Part shown: positions 8,443-15,860 of the stretch, piece by piece
Layout: each line of letters opens with the position of its first letter
Position numbering within the stretch: position 1 is the stretch's first letter
Assembly (NCBI RefSeq): GCF_018390605.1
Contig: NZ_JAHBGD010000024.1
Location: 887,911-951,910 of the forward strand
Origin: Ancylobacter defluvii
Lineage (GTDB): Bacteria; Pseudomonadota; Alphaproteobacteria; Rhizobiales; Xanthobacteraceae
Length of the DNA stretch: 64,000 nucleotides
Direction of reading: 5' to 3'
Translations under genes and position numbers: made by a program
Notes under the pieces: generated by a model
Database searches by the model: none
What the model was told of the DNA's origin: nothing
What the model saw: the letters and a program-made list of their open reading frames with translations, nothing else

Positions 8443-9462
8443 ATGTCCGAAGGCGCTGCGAAAGCGAATCCCGCCACCGCTGCCGCGGATGCCTATTCCG
8501 GCCTCAGCGCCACCGGCCGGCGCTCGGCGCGCCTGCGGCTGCGCGCCGCCTGGATGTACTATGTCGAGGGCATGACGCAGAGCGCCATCGCCGAGGCGCT
8601 CGACATCGGCCGCGTCACCGTGGTGCGGCTGCTGGCCGATGCCCGCAGCCTCAACGAGGTCAAGATCTCGCTTTCGCGCGAGATCGCCGAGCTGCCGCGC
8701 CTGGAAATGGGGCTGCAGAAGACCTTCGGCCTCAAGGAGGCGATCGTCGCGCCGGTGTCCGGCCCGGAAGCCGACGCCACCCACGCCATCGGCGCCGCCA
8801 CCGGCCAGTTCATCTCCGAGCTGATCGCCTCCGACATGACCATCGGTTTCGGCTGGGGCCGCACGCTGATGCGGGCGCTCGGCTTCATCGACGAGAAGTC
8901 GGTGAGCAACCTGTCCGTGGTGTCGCTGCTCGGCGGCATCACCAAGGCCAAGCAGTACAACCCGTCCGAATTCGCCTGGCAGCTGTCGCGGCTGTTCCAG
9001 GCCGACTGCCACCTCATCGCCGCCCCGGCGATCGTCGACAGCGTCGAGACCAAGCGGGCGCTGATCGAGCGCTGCGGCCTCTCCAACGTCTATAACCGCG
9101 CCCGCGAGATGGACGCGGTGGTGCTGAGCGTCGGCGAGATGGAGGAGACCAGCACCTCGCTGCGATTCGGCTTCTTCTCGCCGGCGGACTGGGAATCGCT
9201 GGTGGCGGCCGGCGCGGTGGGCGACATCGCCTACAACTTCATCGACATCGAAGGCCGCCCGGTCGACCACCCGATCAATACGCGGGTGATGTCGATCCCG
9301 CTGGAGACGCTGTGCGCGACGCCGCAGCGCATCCTCACCTCCGGCGGGCCGGGCAAGACCGAGGCGATCCTCGGCGCGCTGCGGCTGCTGCGTCCCACCG
9401 TGTTCATCACCGACGAGGCGACGGCGGCGCGCGTGCTGACCGCTGCGGGCGCGCAATTCTGA
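8443..9462 (+). CDS. SorC/DeoR-type sugar-binding transcriptional regulator
   Basis: A 339-residue protein with an N-terminal HTH (RLRAAWMYYVEGMTQSAIAE and ALDIGRVTVVRLL, about 28-62) and a C-terminal sugar-phosphate-binding domain of the SorC family (TIGFGWGRTL, VVSLLGGITKAKQYNP, NFIDIEGRPVDHPIN). It resembles EryD-like regulators of polyol catabolism. It directly precedes the dehydrogenase gene on the same strand (about 96 bases), so that gene is the best candidate target. Confidence 0.9.
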   Translation: MSEGAAKANPATAAADAYSGLSATGRRSARLRLRAAWMYYVEGMTQSAIAEALDIGRVTVVRLLADARSLNEVKISLSREIAELPRLEMGLQKTFGLKEAIVAPVSGPEADATHAIGAATGQFISELIASDMTIGFGWGRTLMRALGFIDEKSVSNLSVVSLLGGITKAKQYNPSEFAWQLSRLFQADCHLIAAPAIVDSVETKRALIERCGLSNVYNRAREMDAVVLSVGEMEETSTSLRFGFFSPADWESLVAAGAVGDIAYNFIDIEGRPVDHPINTRVMSIPLETLCATPQRILTSGGPGKTEAILGALRLLRPTVFITDEATAARVLTAAGAQF

Positions 9463-9558
9463 GCCCGAAAGTCACATCCGCATTTGACACGGAACAAATG
9501 TCGGGTAACCGAAGGGCGCTGATGTGCGGTTCACGGCCGCGCTGCCCGGGAGTTTGCC

Positions 9559-10893
9559 ATGTACGTCGATAACAGGATCGCGCGGTCGGGTCTCGCCGCC
9601 GAACTGGATAGGTGGACGCAGGCGCATGGCCCGGTCACGATCGGCCTCGCCGGCGCTGGGCAAATGGGCACCGACCTCGTGGTGCAGGTGGCGCTGATGC
9701 CGGGCGTGCGCATCGGCGCGATTTCGGAGATCGACGGCCAGGCCGCCATCGATGCCGCGCTGATGGCCGGCCATGCGCGCGGCGACCTCGTCTCCGCCTC
9801 GACCCCCGCCGCCGTCGACCGCGCCATCGAGGCCGGCCAGATCGCCATCACCGACGATTTCCGCGCCTTCTGCGCCGCCGGCCGCATCGACGTGGTGATC
9901 GACGCCACCGGCAATCCGAATGTCGGCACCGAGGTGGCGCTGGACGCCATGCACCACGGCAAGCATGTGGTGATGCTGAATGTCGAGGCCGACATCACCA
10001 TCGGCCGCTGGCTGAAGCAGGAGGCCCGCAAGGCCGGGGTGGTGCTCACCGGCGCCGCCGGCGACGAGCCGGCCGCCACCATCGAGCTGATCGGCTTCGC
10101 CCAGTCTCTCGGCTTCGAGATCGTCGCCGCCGGCAAGGGCAAGAACAACCCGTTGAAGTTCGACGCGATTCCCGACGAATTCGAGGCCGAGGCGCGCGCG
10201 CGCAACATGAACCCGCGCATGCTGGTGGAGTTCGTCGACGGCTCCAAGACCATGGTGGAGATGACCGCGCTCGCCAACGCCACCGGCCTCGTCCCCGACG
10301 TGCCGGGCATGCACGGCCCGACCGCCACCCGCGAGGAACTGGCGCAGGTGCTGTGCACCCGGGAGGATGGCGGTCTGCTCTCGCGTTCCGGCGTGGTCGA
10401 TTATTCCATCGGCAAGGGCGTGGCGCCCGGCGTGTTCTGCGTGGTGAAGCCACGGCATCCGCGAGTGATCGAGCGCATGGCGGATCTGAAAGTGGGAACG
10501 GGCCCGTGCTTCGCGCTGGTGCGCCCCTATCACCTCACCAGCCTCGAGGTGCCGCTGTCGGCGGTGCGCGCGGTGCTGCACGGCCGCCCGGACATGGAGG
10601 TGCTCGACCATCCGGTGGCCGAGTGCACGGCGGTGGCCAAGCGCGACCTCAAGCCGGGTCAGCTGCTCGGCAAGATCGGCGAGTATGATTATCGCGGCTT
10701 CGCGATGGAGTGGCGAGCGGCGCGCGACGAATTCGCGCTTCCCCTCGGCCTCGCCGAGAACGCGCGGGTGCTGCGGCCGATCCGCGCCGGCGAACGGCTT
10801 TCCTACGAGAACTGCGCCCCCGACGAGGCGCTGGTGGTGACCCAGATGCGCCGCCGCCTCGACCAGTCCGACGCGCAATATCTGGCGGCGTGA
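9559..10893 (+). CDS. NAD(P)-dependent homoserine dehydrogenase-like oxidoreductase with SAF domain
   Basis: A 444-residue protein. VTIGLAGAGQMGTDLVVQV (about 28-46) is a Rossmann dinucleotide-binding motif, and IDVVIDATGNPNVGTEVALD its second half. The C-terminal third (CTAVAKRDLKPGQLLGKIG) is a SAF domain, found in antifreeze-like, altronate dehydratase and related sugar-acid enzymes. The family occurs in polyol, tetrose or branched-sugar catabolic loci, but the exact substrate cannot be told. It follows a SorC regulator that probably senses the pathway intermediate. Confidence 0.85.
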   Translation: MYVDNRIARSGLAAELDRWTQAHGPVTIGLAGAGQMGTDLVVQVALMPGVRIGAISEIDGQAAIDAALMAGHARGDLVSASTPAAVDRAIEAGQIAITDDFRAFCAAGRIDVVIDATGNPNVGTEVALDAMHHGKHVVMLNVEADITIGRWLKQEARKAGVVLTGAAGDEPAATIELIGFAQSLGFEIVAAGKGKNNPLKFDAIPDEFEAEARARNMNPRMLVEFVDGSKTMVEMTALANATGLVPDVPGMHGPTATREELAQVLCTREDGGLLSRSGVVDYSIGKGVAPGVFCVVKPRHPRVIERMADLKVGTGPCFALVRPYHLTSLEVPLSAVRAVLHGRPDMEVLDHPVAECTAVAKRDLKPGQLLGKIGEYDYRGFAMEWRAARDEFALPLGLAENARVLRPIRAGERLSYENCAPDEALVVTQMRRRLDQSDAQYLAA

Positions 10894-10948
10894 GGGGAGC
10901 GGGGGCTGTTCTCGCCTCCCGGCCTTGTCATGAGAAGCATCCTCGCCC

Positions 10949-10964
10949 CGAGGCGCGAGCCTCG
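10949..10964 (+). terminator. GC hairpin after the SAF-domain dehydrogenase, weak terminator candidate
   Basis: The stem CGAGGC/GCCTCG closes a GCGA tetraloop 55 bases after the dehydrogenase stop. AATAATC follows rather than a T-run, so termination is only possible. Confidence 0.35.
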
Positions 10965-11207
10965 AATAATCACGGCCGTGCCTCGATGGATCTTCGGATC
11001 CGGGCGCTGCGGGGACCTTCCGTTGAGGTCGGCCTTTCCGAGATTATCGGTCTGACCGGTATTTCAGAGCATTCGGTCAAGAGTATGCGATCAGGGGAGA
11101 GCTGATCGATATCGAACTTCGTGCTGTCAACTCCATCTTGGCAATGGCGGAAGACAGATTTATCAATCGAATTTGAAATTCTGGTGCGAATCAAAGGATT
11201 CGGGCGG
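10965..11207 (+). other. AT-richer stretch upstream of the TIR gene, possible decayed coding remnant
   Basis: Base composition drops from about 10,980 onward. A 39-codon reading frame from 10,986 contains an HTH-like segment (SEIIGLTGISEHSVKSMRSG) and ends in TGA at 11105. The adjoining frame continues with ELIDIELRAVNSILAMAEDR. The two pieces could be one small gene split by a frameshift, or chance. No promoter was identified with confidence. Confidence 0.25.
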
Positions 11208-11912
11208 ATGATGAAAAGAGCCCGTAAACCGATCAAGTCTTTTAACGACAGATTTCTTGAGCGTTTGGAGAAGCTTTGCCAAGGCGAGGATATTGCCATC
11301 AGCAATGCCGAGATGCGTAGCTCATTGGGCTGGGCAGATGATCGCTACGACAAAGTAAAGGCGTCGTTGCTGGCCCAGAAGCTGATTAAGCCGGCTCCAG
11401 GCCAGGGCGGCAAGGTCCGCTTCGTCGATTTTCCGACTCGCATTGCACCCAGGAAATCCTTGAAGGTTTTCCTCTCCTATAGTCACAGTGATGAGGAATT
11501 GAAGCAGGAATTGGTCAAGCACCTTTACCCACTCACCCATATGGGGTTGGTCGAAAGCTGGGACGGCCGCCAGATTAAACCTGGAGAGGAATGGGGCAAT
11601 GTAATCTCGAAGAACCTGGATGTCGCCGACATCATTATCCTCGTGATCAGCGTCGATTTCATCAATTCACGCTACTGCTACGACATCGAGTTGAAGCGGG
11701 CGATGGAGCGCCACGACGCGAGCGAGGCTAGGGTCATTCCCGTGATAGCTCGTCAATGTTTGTGGCACCACGCTCCTTTTGGAAAGCTTCAGGCGCTGCC
11801 TAAGGACGCCAAGGCCATCGCCACCTGGCCAGATCGTGATGCCGCTCTGTCGACGGTCGCGGAGAGCATCTACAAGATGGCTGAACAGCTTCTCGAAGTT
11901 GAGAGAGTCTGA
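11208..11912 (+). CDS. TIR domain protein with N-terminal winged-helix-like region
   Basis: A 234-residue protein. Residues about 12-76 form a compact helical region resembling a winged helix. From about 86 there is a TIR domain: KVFLSYSHSDEELKQELVKH (box 1), ESWDGRQIKPGEEW, a hydrophobic strand DIIILVISVDF and SRYCYDIELKRA, where Glu161 sits at the catalytic glutamate of NAD-cleaving TIR enzymes. The ATG at 11208 follows AAAGGA; upstream starts exist. GC is visibly lower than in the flanking core genes, and no partner gene is adjacent. Bacterial TIR proteins are often anti-phage effectors; this role is inferred. Confidence 0.85.
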   Translation: MMKRARKPIKSFNDRFLERLEKLCQGEDIAISNAEMRSSLGWADDRYDKVKASLLAQKLIKPAPGQGGKVRFVDFPTRIAPRKSLKVFLSYSHSDEELKQELVKHLYPLTHMGLVESWDGRQIKPGEEWGNVISKNLDVADIIILVISVDFINSRYCYDIELKRAMERHDASEARVIPVIARQCLWHHAPFGKLQALPKDAKAIATWPDRDAALSTVAESIYKMAEQLLEVERV

Positions 11913-12101
11913 AGGCGAAGGCGGGCTTCAGCCTTCCTGAGAGCGGCTATCGGTCGCGAGAGGATGTGTAGGCTGGGGGACCGCCAGGAGAGCAGGCCTT
12001 CCGGCCGCGCTCCTGGAAGGTCGATGCCGCTCCGGCCAGTTGCAGATCGGTGATCGCGTGGGACATATGGAGGGACAATCTCACTCTCTCCTTGAAGCCG
12101 A

Positions 12102-12121
12102 AAGCCGGAAATCTCCGGCTT
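12102..12121. terminator. Hairpin between convergent TIR and gnd genes
   Basis: Perfect 8-bp stem AAGCCGGA/TCCGGCTT with an AATC loop. It lies in the 274-base convergent gap (11913-12186), which otherwise holds no gene. A second short dyad (CGAACC/GGTTCG) follows near 12140-12160. It could serve either gene; no clear T-run follows. Confidence 0.4.
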
Positions 12122-12186
12122 CGACATCATCGCGCGCGAACCCGGCATCAGCCGGTTCGGGTGAGGAGAGAAACCGGCCCCGCCCC

Positions 12187-13620
12187 TCACGCCTTCACTT
12201 CGGACCCGTCCTGCGCCCAGCGGGTGTGGTACTTGCCGGGCTTGTCGAGCCGGCCATAGGTGTGGGCGCCGAAATAGTCGCGCAGCCCCTGCAGCAGGTT
12301 GGCCGGCCCGCGGGCGCGGCGCAGCCCGTCATAATAGGCCAGCGCCGAGGAGAAGGCCGGGGTCGGCACGCCGGCGGCGATCGCCTCGCCCACCACCTTG
12401 CGCCATTTCGGCTCGGCGGCCAGCACCGCCTCGCGGAAATACGGCTCGAACAGCAGGCTCGATACCGGAGCGCCGTCGCCATAGGCTTCGCGGATACGGT
12501 TGAGGAAGCGGGCACGGATGATACAGCCGCCGCGCCAGATGGTGGCGAGATCGCCGAGCTTGAGGTTCCAGCCATATTCGTCGGAGGCGACCTGCAACTG
12601 CTGGAAGCCCTGGGCATAGGCGACGATCTTCGAGGCATACAGCCCGGCGCGGATCGCCTCGATGGCCTCATCGCTGGCCAGCGTTGCCGGCGGCTTGGCA
12701 TGGACCAGCAGCCCTTCCGCCTCGATGCGCTGGCCGCGCCGGCTCGACAGCACGCGGGCGAACACCGCCTCGGTGATGGCGGTCAGCGGCACGCCGAGAT
12801 CCAGCGCCGACTTCGAGGTCCACAGGCCGGTGCCCTTCTGCTCGGCCTCGTCGGTGATGACGTCGACCAGCGGCTTGCCGGTCGAGGCATCGGTCTTCTT
12901 CAGCACCTCGGCGGTGATCTCGATCAGGTAAGAATCGAGTTCGCCCTTGTTCCACTCGGCGAAGATCTCGCCAATGGCGGGGGCGTCCAGACCATGCAGC
13001 GTCTTCAGCAGGTCATAGGCCTCGGCGATCAGCTGCATGTCGGCATATTCGATGCCGTTATGCACCATCTTCACATAGTGGCCGGCGCCATCGGGGCCGA
13101 TATGGGTGCAGCACGGCTCGCCGTCGACCTGCGCCGCCATGCGGGTGAACATCGGCGCCACCCGCTCATAGGCCTCAACCTCGCCGCCTGGCATCATGGA
13201 GGGGCCGATCAGCGCCCCCTCCTCGCCGCCGGACACGCCCATGCCGACGAAGCGGAAGCCCTTGCCCTTCAGGTAGGCGTTGCGCCGCGCGGTGTCGGTG
13301 AACAGCGAATTGCCGCCGTCGATGATGATGTCGCCCTGGTCGAGATGCGGCAGCAGCTCCTCGATCACCGCATCGACCGGCGCGCCGGCCTTCACCATGA
13401 TCAGGATCGGCCGCGGCGTGGCGATGGCAGCGACGAAGTCGGCGATGCCATGAGCCGGCACGAAGGCGCCCTCATGGCCATGTTCGGCGATGAGTTCGTC
13501 GGTCCGCTCGTGATTGCGGTTGGCCACCGCCACGGTGAAGCCTTTGCCGGCGGCGTTGCGGGCGAGATTCGCGCCCATGGTGGCGAGGCCATAGACGCCG
13601 ATATCCGCGAGCTTGGTCAT
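12187..13620 (-). CDS. gnd: 6-phosphogluconate dehydrogenase, decarboxylating
   Basis: A 477-residue enzyme of the oxidative pentose phosphate pathway (6-phosphogluconate + NADP+ to ribulose 5-phosphate + CO2). DIGVYGLATMGANLARN is the NADP-binding motif, IIIDGGNS the family signature, and HIGPDGAGHYVKMVHNGIEY carries the catalytic lysine and substrate residues. The C-terminus (GRLDKPGKYHTRWAQDG) is complete. The ATG at 13620 (MTKLADIGVYG) is chosen over longer in-frame extensions, which would add non-homologous Arg/Pro-rich sequence. A small unknown gene lies 34 bases upstream on the same strand. Confidence 0.97.
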   Translation of the reverse strand: MTKLADIGVYGLATMGANLARNAAGKGFTVAVANRNHERTDELIAEHGHEGAFVPAHGIADFVAAIATPRPILIMVKAGAPVDAVIEELLPHLDQGDIIIDGGNSLFTDTARRNAYLKGKGFRFVGMGVSGGEEGALIGPSMMPGGEVEAYERVAPMFTRMAAQVDGEPCCTHIGPDGAGHYVKMVHNGIEYADMQLIAEAYDLLKTLHGLDAPAIGEIFAEWNKGELDSYLIEITAEVLKKTDASTGKPLVDVITDEAEQKGTGLWTSKSALDLGVPLTAITEAVFARVLSSRRGQRIEAEGLLVHAKPPATLASDEAIEAIRAGLYASKIVAYAQGFQQLQVASDEYGWNLKLGDLATIWRGGCIIRARFLNRIREAYGDGAPVSSLLFEPYFREAVLAAEPKWRKVVGEAIAAGVPTPAFSSALAYYDGLRRARGPANLLQGLRDYFGAHTYGRLDKPGKYHTRWAQDGSEVKA

Positions 13621-13654
13621 GAAGCTACCGTTCTGCTGACTGGGAAAGAAGGGA

Positions 13655-13942
13655 TCAGGCGCGGCCGACGATGGCGAAATGCGCGTCGGCCAGACGCGCC
13701 TCCGCTTCGGCCAGCGCATTGGCGAGCTCGCGCACCTGCTCGGGGCGCAGCACGATCTGCAAGGCGGGGATCGGCTCGCCCGGCTTGGGCGGTGCGCCGA
13801 TCTCGAGGCGCAGCCCCACCGCCTCGCCATTCATCAGCGCGGTGGTGAAGGCCTGCAGCGGCCACATCTTCAGCCGCCCCTGGTCGTCCTTGTCCCAGCT
13901 GGCGAAGGCGGCGATGGGGGAAAGCGCGGGGGCGTCGCTCAT
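13655..13942 (-). CDS. Small conserved hypothetical protein upstream of gnd
   Basis: A 95-residue soluble protein (MSDAPALSPIAAFASWD...) with a beta-rich first half (LKMWPLQAFTTALMNGEAVG) and a C-terminal helix (PEQVRELANALAEAEARLAD). The start at 13942 has AAGGAG seven bases upstream. It ends 34 bases before gnd and probably shares its transcript. No family is recognised. Confidence 0.75.
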   Translation of the reverse strand: MSDAPALSPIAAFASWDKDDQGRLKMWPLQAFTTALMNGEAVGLRLEIGAPPKPGEPIPALQIVLRPEQVRELANALAEAEARLADAHFAIVGRA

Positions 13943-14235
13943 GTGAGATCTCCTTGGGGGCTTTCGGGGCGCGGCTGACGCAGGGGATCGGCCGGCCGGG
14001 GCCATGTTGCCAGACGACTAGCATCAAACACGCCGCTTGTGACCCGCGCACGTCGCAGGGCTTTGCTGCGCCGACGCAGGGCAGGCCGTTGCGCGATCAC
14101 ACGCTCGTGCGGGGCGGCGGTTCCGGGCGGATGAAAATTCATATCGCCAAGGATCATATCGCGTGCGATACATACCGCCAACACCGGATCGGAGCGGCCC
14201 TGCCGGCCCGATCGCCCCCATGAGGAGCACGCATC

Positions 14236-14355
14236 ATGCTGAACGCCACGATCATCTCCATCTTCGCCGCCTTCATCGCGCTGGCGACCTTCTCGGCCGG
14301 CCACATCGCCCGCGACGACAAGCCGGCCCGCCGGCCGGTGCGCTGCGACGCCTGA
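14236..14355 (+). CDS. Small single-pass membrane protein (39 aa)
   Basis: ATG at 14236 with GAGGAG ten bases upstream, 39 codons, TGA at 14353. It has one hydrophobic segment (ATIISIFAAFIALATFSAG) followed by a charged tail (RDDKPARRPVRCDA), giving a likely N-in or signal-anchor topology. A strong Rho-independent terminator lies about 50 bases after the stop, so it appears to be an independent transcript. Function unknown. Confidence 0.7.
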   Translation: MLNATIISIFAAFIALATFSAGHIARDDKPARRPVRCDA

Positions 14356-14403
14356 TACCGGCTGAACTTCCCGCCGGGGGTCGCCCCCTCCCCGGCTGGC
14401 AGC

Positions 14404-14448
14404 GGGCGGGCGCGGATCGTTCCTCCATCCGCGCCCGCCCTTCCTTTT
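14404..14448 (+). terminator. Rho-independent terminator
   Basis: A 14-bp perfect stem (GGGCGGGCGCGGAT and complement, 14404-14417 and 14427-14440) with a 9-base loop, followed by TTCCTTTT. It fits the small membrane protein gene just upstream. Confidence 0.8.
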
Positions 14449-14553
14449 GGGCCGGCCGCCGGCCGGTGCGATGGTAAGTGGAGGATGGCGTTAACCAATT
14501 GCCGGCAAGGTTCGGGAAACGCGAAAGCGTGATTCGCCCAGCCGAGTGCCGTG

Positions 14554-14763
14554 ATGAGTAATGTGATTCCCTTCCCCGTCCGGGTACCGCACGCCGATCC
14601 CGAGCCGGAGATCGATCTGATGACCGCCGTCGACGTCGCGATCCGCGACCTGCGCGACCTTGCCCAGCGGCTGCGCGGCGACTCGGTCGGCCAGGAACAG
14701 GCCGAGGAGTGCCTGGAAATGCTGGCACGGGCGCTGGCGAATGCGCAGGCGGTCGCCGGCTGA
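14554..14763 (+). CDS. Small hypothetical protein starting MSNVIPFP
   Basis: A 69-residue acidic protein. MSNVIPFP is a frequent N-terminus of small alphaproteobacterial proteins. The rest is mainly helical (LMTAVDVAIRDLRDLAQRL, ECLEMLARALANAQ). A GTG at 14551 is an alternative start; no strong ribosome binding site is seen. It stands alone between a terminator and a convergent ExoD gene. Confidence 0.6.
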   Translation: MSNVIPFPVRVPHADPEPEIDLMTAVDVAIRDLRDLAQRLRGDSVGQEQAEECLEMLARALANAQAVAG

Positions 14764-14831
14764 GCGGCCATTGGGCTGAACGGCCATGGGACTGGGCGGC
14801 GGTGGCGCGCAGGTCGCGCGCCAGCCATCCC

Positions 14832-15494
14832 TCAGCCGAGGAAGCTCTTCAAGAGATAGAGCCCGGCGGTCACGAAGCCCCAGACCACGCCGGAGACCAC
14901 GCCGAGCGAGGCGAACGCCACGGTCATGCCGGCGAGCACCCAGATGCCGTCGCGCTCCAATATGCCGAGCGCGAGGATGCAGATCGCCAGCGCCGGCAGC
15001 ATGTTGCCGAGCGGGATCGGCAGCACCAGAACCACCGCCAGCACCAGGCACATGATGCCGACGACATATTCCGCCGGCGGATGCGCCAGCGCGCCGAAGC
15101 GCGGCCGCAGCAGGTTCTCCGCCTTGGCGAGCCACGGCACCGCCTTGCCGACGAAGGCGGCGAAGTCGCGCCGGGCAATCGAGCGGCGGGAGATCAGCGG
15201 CGGCAACCAGGGATTGCGGCCGAGCGCCAGCTGGGCGGTGAGGAAGATCAGCGGCGCGCCGAGAATGGTGGAGGTGCCCGGCGGGGTCGGCAGCACGTTG
15301 GGCAGCGCGAACACCAGCATCAGCGGCCCGAAGGCGCGCTCCTGCATCGCCGCCAGCAGGTCGCCGATGGCGATGCGCTCGCGCGTCTCGTCGGACGCGA
15401 TGCCGGTGAGGACATCGGAGAGACGCGTGGCCTCGTTGTCGAGATCGGCCGTGCCGTCGGCGGTGGCGCCACCCGTCGATTTATCGCCCTGCAC
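14832..15494 (-). CDS. ExoD family exopolysaccharide synthesis protein
   Basis: An integral membrane protein of about 220 residues. Family motifs are RIAIGDLLAAMQERAFGPL, FALPNVLPTPPGTSTILGAP, PWLPPLISRRSI and several hydrophobic segments in the C-terminal half. ExoD is linked to exopolysaccharide production and alkaline tolerance in rhizobia. A GTG at 15494 (VQGDKSTGG) with GAGGAG upstream is preferred; an ATG at 15575 would add a cysteine-rich extension that is out of character. The start overlaps the preceding micro-ORF by 14 bases, which suggests translational coupling. Confidence 0.82.
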   Translation of the reverse strand: MQGDKSTGGATADGTADLDNEATRLSDVLTGIASDETRERIAIGDLLAAMQERAFGPLMLVFALPNVLPTPPGTSTILGAPLIFLTAQLALGRNPWLPPLISRRSIARRDFAAFVGKAVPWLAKAENLLRPRFGALAHPPAEYVVGIMCLVLAVVLVLPIPLGNMLPALAICILALGILERDGIWVLAGMTVAFASLGVVSGVVWGFVTAGLYLLKSFLG

Positions 15495-15600
15495 GACCTG
15501 AACCGCTCCTCTCGCCCATATCCGCCGGCAGCAGGTGCGGCCAGCGCTCCCACAGATAGGCAGCGAATGTGACAATGACCAGAAGCTGAGTCAGGATCAT
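15481..15600 (-). CDS. Micro-ORF: membrane peptide (39 aa) overlapping the ExoD gene
   Basis: ATG at 15600 gives MILTQLLVIVTFAAYLWERW..., one hydrophobic segment followed by a charged tail, ending TAA at 15481. Its ATG overlaps the stop of the preceding 30-codon frame (ATGA), and its 3' end overlaps the start of the ExoD gene. The chained overlaps and hydrophobic character support a real gene; no homologue is recognised. Confidence 0.5.
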   Translation of the reverse strand: MILTQLLVIVTFAAYLWERWPHLLPADMGERSGSGRAGR

Positions 15601-15689
15601 GTCCAGCTGAACAGGAACGCCCCGACCGCCAGCAGCAGAATCAGGATCGCGGCAATCCAGTGCCGGGTGGTGAAGTCATGCATCATCAT
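15597..15689 (-). CDS. Micro-ORF: single-span membrane peptide (30 aa)
   Basis: Starts at one of three consecutive ATG codons (15689, 15686, 15683). The peptide MMMHDFTTRHWIAAILILLL continues AVGAFLFSWT and is almost wholly one transmembrane helix. GGGGGAACC lies just upstream as a weak ribosome binding site. Its TGA overlaps the next ATG by four bases (ATGA). It heads a probable operon with the 39-residue peptide and the ExoD gene. Confidence 0.55.
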   Translation of the reverse strand: MMMHDFTTRHWIAAILILLLAVGAFLFSWT

Positions 15690-15860
15690 CGCGGTTCCCC
15701 CTTTTTGCCGATCACCCGATTATGATACCTCGATTATCGATGAAATATCGAAGATGTTTCGAAATGATCGCCATTTCCGCCCGGCTATGTTCGTACGGAC
15801 AACAAACGTGGTAAATGCTCGCCTCGGCGTTGCGCAACCTGACATGATGCCGCCGGCCTC

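Noticed and set aside
13621..13830. N-terminal extension of gnd from 13830
   Set aside because: The extension is Arg/Pro/Ser-rich antisense-like sequence; homology begins at MTKLADIGVYG and the small gene at 13655-13942 occupies the same DNA.
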